The position numbers and the translations under genes were made by a program. Positions 56,301-64,000 of a stretch of DNA of 64,000 nt are shown piece by piece. Source of the stretch: Trissonchulus latispiculum (taxonomy: Eukaryota; Nematoda; Enoplea; Enoplida; Ironidae); NCBI GenBank assembly GCA_030248195.1, contig JASAND010022968.1:62001-126000 (forward strand). Direction: 5' to 3'. Below the pieces are notes generated by a model. It was not told where the DNA came from and did no database searches. It saw only the letters and a program-made list of their open reading frames with translations. Positions within the stretch are counted from its first letter, which is position 1; the number at the start of each line of letters is the position of its first letter.

Positions 56301-59300
56301 AATTTCATGATAACTAGCTTCAGGTTCTGATAATTAGCCTCATGATAATTAGCTTCAATGTCTGCTAATTAGCCTCATGATAGCTTCAATTTCTGATAAT
56401 TAGCCTCATTATAATTAGCTATCATTCCTGATAATTACTCATGATAATTAGCTTCAATTTCGGTTAATTAGCCTGATGATAATTAGCCTCGTGATAATTA
56501 GCTTCAATTTCTGATGATTAGCCTCATGATAATTAGCTTCATGATAATTAGCTTCATGATAATTAACCGCATTATAATTAGCCTCGTGATAATTAGCTTC
56601 AATTTCTGATAATTAGCCTCATGATAGCTTCAATTTCTGATAATTAGCTTCATGATAATTAACCGCATTATAATTAGCTATAATTCCTGATAATTAAACT
56701 CATGATAATTAGACTCATTATTTCTGATAATTGGCTGATGATAATTAGCCTCAATAATTCAGCTTCAATGTTCTCGTGATAATTAGCTTCATGATAATTA
56801 GCTTCAATCTTTTGATAATTAGCCTCATGATAATTAACTGCATTATAATTAGCTTCAATTTCTGATAATTAGCCTCATGATAATTAGCTTCAACCTCATG
56901 ATAATTAGCCTCATGATAATTAACTTCTGATAATCCAGCCTCATGATAATTATCTTCATGATAATTAGCTTCAATTTCTGATAATTAGCCTGATGATAGT
57001 TAGCTTCAATTTCTTAATTAGCCTCATGATAGTTAGCTTCAATGTCTGATAATTAACCTGATGATAGTTAGCCTCATGATAATAGCCTCACGATAATTAG
57101 CTGTAACTTCTGATAATTAGCCTCATCATAAGGTTGCCTCATGATTATTATCTTCGTGATAATTAGCTTCAGTGATAATTAGCTTCACTTCTGATACTCA
57201 GCCACATGATAATTAACCGCAGTATAATTAGCTGCAATTTATGATAATTAGCTTCATGATAATTAGCCTAACGATAATTAACTTCAATTTCTGATAATTA
57301 ACCTCATCATAATTAGCCATATATAACTATCTTCATGATAATTAGCTTCAATTTTTGATAATCAGCCTCATGATTTTAATTAGCTTCATGATAATTAGCC
57401 TCATGATAACTAGCCTCATGGTAGTTAGCTTCAATGTCTGATAATTGCGTCATGATAATTAGCCGCATGTTCATTCTGTTCAATTGGTAATAATTAGCGG
57501 CATGTTAATTAGCTCTCCAACCCTGATAACTTGCCTCATGATAATTGCTTCAACCTCTGATAATCAGCCTCATGATAATGAGCTTCAATTTCTGGTAATT
57601 ATACTCATGACAATTAGCTTCACTATAATTAGCTGCACTTCTGATAATAGCTTCCACTCTGATAACCTGCTTCATGATAATCTAGCTTCAATTTCTGATA
57701 ATCAGCCTCACATTAATTATCCTCATGATAATTAGCTTCAACTTCTGATAATTAACTTCATGATAGTTAGCTTCCAGTGTGTTAGTGTACCTCACGATAG
57801 TTAGCTTCAATGTCTGATAATTAACTTCATGATTCTTAGCCGCATGATAAATAGCCTCAGCGATAATTAGCTGTCAACTTCCTGATAATTAGCCTCATCT
57901 AAGTTCTGCTTTACGATTATTAGCCCTCGTTATAACTAGCCTTAGTGATAATTATCTTCAATTTCTGATAACCAGCCACATAATAATTAGCCGCATGATA
58001 ATTAGCTGCAATTTGTGATAATTAGCTTCCTAAGATTAATTAGCCTAATGATAATTAACTTCATTTTTGGATAATCCACCTCCTCATAATTAGACATACT
58101 AATTACCCTCATGAAAATAGCTTCAATTACGATAATTAGCCTCATGACAATTAGCCTCGTGATAATTAGCTTCAACTTCTGATAATTAGCCCCATGATAA
58201 AGCTTCAATTTCCTGATAATCAGCCTCATGATAATTAGCACATAAATTTTCTGATAATTCCATGATAATTGGCTTCACTTTCTGTTAATTAGCCTCATGA
58301 TAATTAGCCTACGAGATAATTTGCTTCAATTTCTGATGATTAACCTCATGATAATTAGCTTCATGATAATTAGCTTCATGATAATTAACCGCATTATAAT
58401 TAGCTACAAATCATAATAATTAAACTCATGATAATTAGCTTCAATTTATGTTAATTAGCCTAGGTGATAATTAGCCTCGTGATAATTAGCTGCATTTTTT
58501 GATGATCTGCCTCCATGATAACTAGCCTCATGATAATGATTCTTCATGATAATTAACTTCATTATAATTCTGCAATTGCTGGCAATTAGCCTCATGATAT
58601 TTATCTTCAATTTCTGTTAATCAGCCTCCCCATGGTAATTAACCTCAGTGATAATTAGCTTCATTGTATTGACTTATGATTATTATCTTCATAATAATTG
58701 GCTTCAACTTCTGATAATTAGCCTCATATAAATTATCCACGTGATAGTTAGCTTCAACTTCTGATAATTAGCCTCGTCATAATTTGCCTTAGGATTATTA
58801 GCTTCAGTGATAATCAAATCAGATTTAGCTGATAATTAGCTTCATTTCTGATACTCAGCCTCATGATAATTAGCAGCATTATAATTAGCTGCATTTTTTG
58901 GTAATTAGCCTCATGATAACTAGCCTCAACGATAATTAACATCAATTTCTGTCAAGTTCTGATAATTAGCCGCATGTTCATTATGTTTAATTGGTAATAA
59001 TTAGCGTCATGCTCATTATCTTCAACTCCTTGATAATTTGCCTCATGATATTAGCTTCAACTTCTGATAGTTAGCCTCATGATCATCGAGCTTCAATTTC
59101 TGATAATCAGCCTACATGATAATTATCCTCATGATAATTAGCTTCAACTTCTGATAATTAGCTTCATGATAATTAGCCTCACGATAGTTAGCTTCATGAT
59201 ATGCATTAGCCGCATGTTCATTCTGTTCTGTAATAATTAGCCTCACGTTAATTAGCTTCAATTTCTGATAATCTGCCTCATGATAATTAGCTTCAACTAC

Positions 59301-61660
59301 TGATAATTGGTCTCACGATAATGAGCTTCACGATAATTAGCTTCATGATAATTAGCTTCATGATAATTAGCTTCCTTGATAATTAGCCTCATGATACCAA
59401 CTTCATGATAGTTAGCTTCGTCTGATAACTTGCGTTAGGATAATTAGCTTCAGTTCATTATGATCAAATGGTAATAATTAGCCTCATGTTAATTAGCTTC
59501 AACTTCTGATAATTTGCCTCAGATTAATTAGCTTCAACCTGTGATAATTAGCCTCATGATAAAGATTTATTTCTGATAATCTGCCTCATGATAACTAGCT
59601 TCATGATAATTAGCTTCAACTTCTCTTCGATATCAGCCGCATGGCAATTATCCTCATGATAATTATCTTCAATTTCTGATAATCAACCTCATGGTAGTTA
59701 GCCGCTTATTCACATGTCTTGACAATTTCCTCCTGATAGTTAGCTTCAATTTCTGATAATCAACCTGATGATTGTTAGCCGCATGTAATTATCCTCATGA
59801 TAATTAGCTGCAACTTCTGATAATTAGCCTCATGATAATTATGCCTTATGATCATTATCTTCGTGACAATCAGCCTCAGTGATAATTAGCATCACTTCTG
59901 ATAATTCATCCACATGATAATTAACTGCACTATCATTAGCTGCAATTTGTGATAATTTTCCTCCTGATAATTAGCCTAACGATAATTAACTTCAATTTCT
60001 GGTAATCAGCCTCATCATAAGTAGCCATATGATAATTATCTTCATGATAATTAGCTTCAATTTCTGATAATCAGCCTCATGATAATTAGCTCCATGATAA
60101 TTAGCCTCATGATAACTAGCCTCATGATAGTTAGCTTCAATGCCATGATCAATAGCGTCATGATAATTAGGCGCATGTTCATTCTGTTCAGGTGGTAAGA
60201 ATTAGCCATGGTAATTAGCTTCAACTTCTGATAATTTGCCTCATGATAATTAGCTTCAACCTGTGATGATTAGCCTCATGATAAAGAGCTTCAATTTCTC
60301 GATAATCAGCCTCATGATAATTAGCTTCATGATAATTAGCTTCAACTTCTGATAATTTAGCCTCATGATAACTAGCTACAAGATAACTAGCTTCAATTTA
60401 TGATAATCAGCCTCAGGATAATTATCTTCATGATAATTAGCTTCAATGTTCTGATAATTAACCTCATGATAGATAACTTATAACCTCATGATAGTTAGCT
60501 TCAATGTCTGATAGTTAACCTGATGATTGTTAGCCGCATGATAAATAGCCTCACGACAATTAGCGCAATTGATAATTAGCCTCATCATAATTTGCCTTGC
60601 TGATCATTATCTTCGTCATAATTAGCTTCAGTGATAATTAGCATCATTTCTGATACTCAGCCACATGATAATTAACCGCATTATAATTAGCTACAATTTG
60701 TGATAATTAGCTTCATGATAATTAGCCTAACGATAATTAACTTCAATTTCTGATAATTAACCTCATCATAATTATCCATATGATAATTATCCTCATGAAA
60801 ATTAGCTTCAATTTCTGATGATCAGCCTCACAACAATTATCCTCGCGATAATTAGCTTCAATTTCTGATAATTAGCCTCATGATAGCTTCAATTTCTGAT
60901 AATTAGCTTCACGATAATTAACCGCATTATAAGTAGCTACAATTCCTGATAATCAACCTCATGATAATTAGATTCAATATTACTGTTAATTAGCCTGCTG
61001 ATAATTAGCCTCGCGATAATTAGCTTCAACTTCTGATGATTAGCCTCATGATAATTACGCTTCATGATAATTAGCATCATGATAATTACCGCATTAGGAT
61101 AATTAGCTACAGTGTGATAATCAGATTATAATAATTAGCCTCATGATAACTAACATTTTATTAATTTGCTTCCGATAACTAACCTCATGATAATTAGCTT
61201 CAACTTCTGTTAATCAGCCTCAGTGTTAATCAACGTATAGCTTAGCCCTGATAATTATCTTCAATTTCTGATGATTAGCCTCATGATAATTAGCTTCATG
61301 ATAATTATCTTCATCGATAATTAACCTCATTATAACTAGCTTCATGATAAACAATTTCTGATAATTAAACTCATGATAATTAGCTTCAACTTCTGTTAAT
61401 TAGCCTCCTGATAATTATCTTAGTGATAATTAGCTTCACTTTCAGATATTTAGCCTCATGACATTACTACCTTCATAATAATTAGCTTCAATTTCTGATA
61501 ATTAGCCTAATAAAAGCACGTGATAGTTAGCTTCTAATTTCTGATAATTAGTCTCATGCCATGAATGTGCATGTTATGATTATTGTATCTTGATAACTAG
61601 CCTCAGTGATAATTAGCTTCACTTCTGATACTTAGCCACATGATCATTAACCGCATGGCA
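50301..61660. repeat. 11.4-kb compound satellite (GATAATTAGC units)
   Basis: Two interleaved unit types share the core GATAATTAGC: about 15 bp (CATGATAATTAGCCT) and about 20 bp (GATAATTAGCTTCAATTTCT). They form higher-order repeats: a block with TTCATTCTGTTCAATTGGTA recurs near 50427, 50664, 52105, 52356, 52611 and 57471 (spacings of about 235-254 bp where tandem), and another with TTGCCTTATGATTATTATCT recurs near 51910, 52980, 53817, 55346 and 56086. Stretches 50301-54300 and 55020-56280 are clean; 54300-55020 and 56700-61660 are full of small indels and substitutions. The open frames are short repeats of EANYH/QKLKL type and not genes. Confidence 0.97.
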
Positions 61661-62426
61661 ATGTTTAGTCTCACTGATAGTAGTAGCGGTCGACTTCGAC
61701 CCCGCTCGGGAGTCTTTAGGGATGTGCCCGCCCTAGTCCCGCTACCTCCAGTTCACCTTAGTTCTGCTAATCCCGCCTCTAGTTCTTCCTTGGTTGATCC
61801 CAAGTTTAACTTCGACTTCTGGTTGTTCCCATGATTAGCCTGACGTTAATTTGCTTCATGTACACCTTCACAACACCCAGTTTATACTCCTAGTTCTGAC
61901 AAACAGTTCTACATCCAAGTTATTCTACCAACCAAACACCAGTCAAACACCCCGTCTATACAATTCCAGGCTACATGCAAGCCTCTATGTCCAGTTCACC
62001 ACCCGGTCTCTCTACATATCTCTGTACCCTGTTTCAACATCTAGTTCTCTGGATGCACACACCTGTAACCTTTCATCATGCCGTTCCCCGTGCTCCTTCC
62101 CGCCTAGACCTGGCGTCGGTTCTCATTACCGATCACCTACCTGTATCTAGTCTGGCTTCATCTACCTGGCCACTACTAGCTCCCGGCTCCCAATGTTTTT
62201 GGTATTTTATTTCATTATTTTTAGTGCCTTCTCTACTTACACACAAATTAACAAATATGTACAGGTAGTAGCCCTAAAGAGGACTGTTGGGATAACAGAG
62301 GTGGGAGGCGAAGCTTGGTTCCCCAGGTTTGTGCAAGACTGTCAGTAATTGGAATTTGTTTCTGGCCTTCCATCCGGAGGTCTACAAATCGGGTCCTTCT
62401 AAAACTCCCAGAAATCGGCAATCCAA
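61661..62426. other. Satellite/element junction, pyrimidine-rich sequence
   Basis: Leaves the satellite at about 61661, shows one more satellite-like fragment (about 61831-61858), then becomes C/T-rich with repeated CTAGTTCT phrases. No gene recognised. It may be part of the element starting at 62427, whose left limit is not defined. Confidence 0.35.
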
Positions 62427-64000
62427 ATTCCTCCAAAATTCGTCGTCGCCGACCTCCATCCTCAATTGCTGATTCCGTGGCGAGTGCAGCTGGGCGCGCT
62501 GCAGTTCCAAACCTCCACTTCGTTACCTTTTACACTGAACCAACACCACCAGTACATTTCGACAGAGCGCTTTTGTAACCGACCGTTCGCGATGACAGAC
62601 CAAGCCCAACTGACGCGATATCATGATTTACACCCTTTATATACCTTTTTAAACCATTCCATTTAAACCATTTAAAACCATTTAAACCATTCGTTAGTCA
62701 TGTCTAGATTGGTGTCCAATCCGACGCGACGACTTCGAGTACAGTGAACCAATAACTGCTGAAATTGTATTTTTAAATTCCCAACATTACTCCTAGATTA
62801 CTCGGTGTTTACTCAGTGTTTACTCGGTGTTTACTCCGTCTTTACTCGGTGCTAACTCGGTGTTTGCTCGGAGTGACTCTTACTGAAAATCAATAAAAGC
62901 GACAAAGTACAGGAAGCAAAATCGCGAACAACAAAGGCAACGAGACACCAAGTCTATAAAGCTTACATTGAAACTCAATCAGAACAAGATGTCTAGTTAT
63001 GATTACGATACACCTTACCAGTGTGGCCAATGTGGTCAGACGTTCACCAGAGCATTTAACCTACAGCGTCATGTACAGAACGGTCACAGTGCCCAACCAG
63101 ACTACGAGGATTCTGATGCAAGCACGGAGTCCTCAAGGAGCAATGATTCTGGCAGTACAATAAGACCGATTGGTGAATTTTGGGATGAGCTTGTTCGACA
63201 GGCGGAGGAGAAATACGAACGAAGAATGGGACGCTTAACCCAGGAGTACCTTGCAGATGGTAATACCGAGGACCACAGCTGAAGTTGAGGCGTACAATGG
63301 CGAACTTAGACCCCTAATTAGGGCAGAGTTGAACAGGCTTATCTTTTCTCACATCCAACGTTGCAAACAGTTCCTCGATACCCAGTCATTGAAAAGGACA
63401 TGGACGAGCAAGCAGACTACGAGCATAAATTTTCGACCGAGGAAGAAGCACTAAAGCGAGCAATTGAAAAGAACACTTTGATCTGGGCACGGCAGTACTA
63501 CCTGAAACAGTCACAAGGCGTAGACGAGGAAGATTAAGAACAAGTACCAAGGTCAAAACACATAAATGGTGACAGAACGAGACATAGAGCAAGTTTGGAG
63601 TAACCTCGGAGTATACTAGGAGTAAACTGGGAGACCACCTTGGAGTGACTCGGAGCACAAAGTAACGGTATCCAGGCAGCCAGTGTGTGACTAGAAAGTA
63701 TAACTGGTAGTAAGACCGGGTGTAAACAGGAGGTAAATGCAGTATTACAAGCTGTAGGTACTGAAGGAATCGTTTAAAAAGGTATTCACAGGGTGTAAAT
63801 GGTGGTATCGCGTCAGTTGGGCTTGGTCTGTCATCGCGAACGGTCGGTTACAAAAGCGCTCTCTCGAAATGTACTGGTGGTGTTGGTTCAGTGTAAAAGG
63901 CAACGAAGTGGAGGTTTGGAATTCTAGCGCGCCCTGCTACTTCACCACGGAATCGCAATTCAGGATGGAAGATCGGCGACATTTAATTTTAGAGGGAATT
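62427..64000. mobile_element. Long-TIR element carrying a zinc-finger gene (runs off the right edge)
   Basis: 62427-62660 returns inverted at 63766-64000, so TIRs of at least 230 bp enclose about 1.1 kb. Within, a tandem array of about 11 bp (TTTACTCGGTG, 62795-62880) is mirrored by CTCGGAGT/GGAGTAA repeats at 63595-63657. The outer end and TSD lie beyond the window, so the class is open. Long TIRs with a cargo gene would suit a Polinton/Maverick deletion derivative or another large-TIR transposon. Confidence 0.7.
62989..63537 (+). pseudogene. C2H2 zinc-finger protein, frameshifted
   Basis: ATG 62989 opens a 97-aa frame ending at TGA 63280-63282. It has one C2H2 finger near the N-terminus (CGQCGQTFTRAFNLQRHVQNGH form: C-x2-C-x12-H-x4-H), an acidic Ser/Asp-rich linker, then FWDELVRQAEEKYERRMGRL. 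Protein-like sequence continues after the stop in another frame (AEVEAYNGELRPLIRAELNR, from about 63268) and then a third (STEEEALKRAIEKNTLIWAR, to TAA 63535-63537). I therefore read it as one gene broken by two frameshifts. The arrangement (single finger plus a C-terminal helical EEAL..AI segment) recalls uncharacterised zinc-finger proteins of invertebrate mobile elements. Function unknown. Confidence 0.6.

Noticed and set aside
50301..61660. Regularly spaced repeats resembling a CRISPR array
   Set aside because: The spacers are themselves repetitive, unit lengths are mixed, and the context is an animal genome with no cas genes.
61640..62268. Overlapping Ser/Pro-rich frames after the satellite
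   Set aside because: Two overlapping frames of similar quality over pyrimidine-rich DNA, without domains; no support for coding.

Overview
This 64-kb window is eukaryotic and almost certainly from an invertebrate animal. It has interrupted genes with GT-AG introns, a seven-transmembrane peptide receptor, a flavin monooxygenase of animal layout, AT-rich intergenic DNA and very many transposon remnants. I cannot name the phylum. No bacterial-style operons, rRNA genes or CRISPR arrays are present.

Genes. (1) 1497-2049 (+): the 3' end of an unidentified spliced cysteine-rich gene. (2) 8498-9520 (+): an intact single-exon class A GPCR that resembles FMRFamide-type peptide receptors. (3) 15493-23615 (-): a complete seven-exon flavin-containing monooxygenase (FMO), 548 aa when spliced, with every phase agreeing. 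Its introns hold three foldback transposons, a long GT microsatellite and a tRNA-like sequence. (4) 48768-50005 (+): the first three exons of a carboxylesterase/cholinesterase-family gene, running straight into an 11-kb satellite. The catalytic exons are not in the window. (5) Fragments: a non-LTR reverse transcriptase (36420-37483, -), a gag-only mini LTR retrotransposon (29089-30177) and a broken C2H2 zinc-finger gene inside a long-TIR element (62427 to the right edge).

Mobile elements dominate. Reading the termini and target-site duplications (TSDs) by eye separates several non-autonomous families: a CAAGAGT foldback family with 7-bp TSDs (eight copies; arms with subterminal hairpins and poly-G/poly-C runs; possibly P/Galileo-like); hAT-like elements with 8-bp TSDs; GGGCCTTTTCGCG elements flanked by TAA (PIF/Harbinger-like) whose arms are built of GAGTTAA/TTAACTC hairpins; a Mutator-like MITE with a 9-bp TSD; and an LTR element with a 5-bp TSD. 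Insertions are nested up to four deep at 31984-34893, where a hAT-like element holds a CAAGAGT element, which holds a second hAT-like element, which holds 580 bp of pure (TTA)n.

The last quarter (50301-61660) is a compound satellite built from 15-bp and 20-bp units around GATAATTAGC, with higher-order repeats of about 235-254 bp and longer. Some stretches are clean and others noisy. No genes work together in a pathway here. The coherent story is repeated colonisation of a gene-poor region, including gene introns, by palindromic non-autonomous elements.
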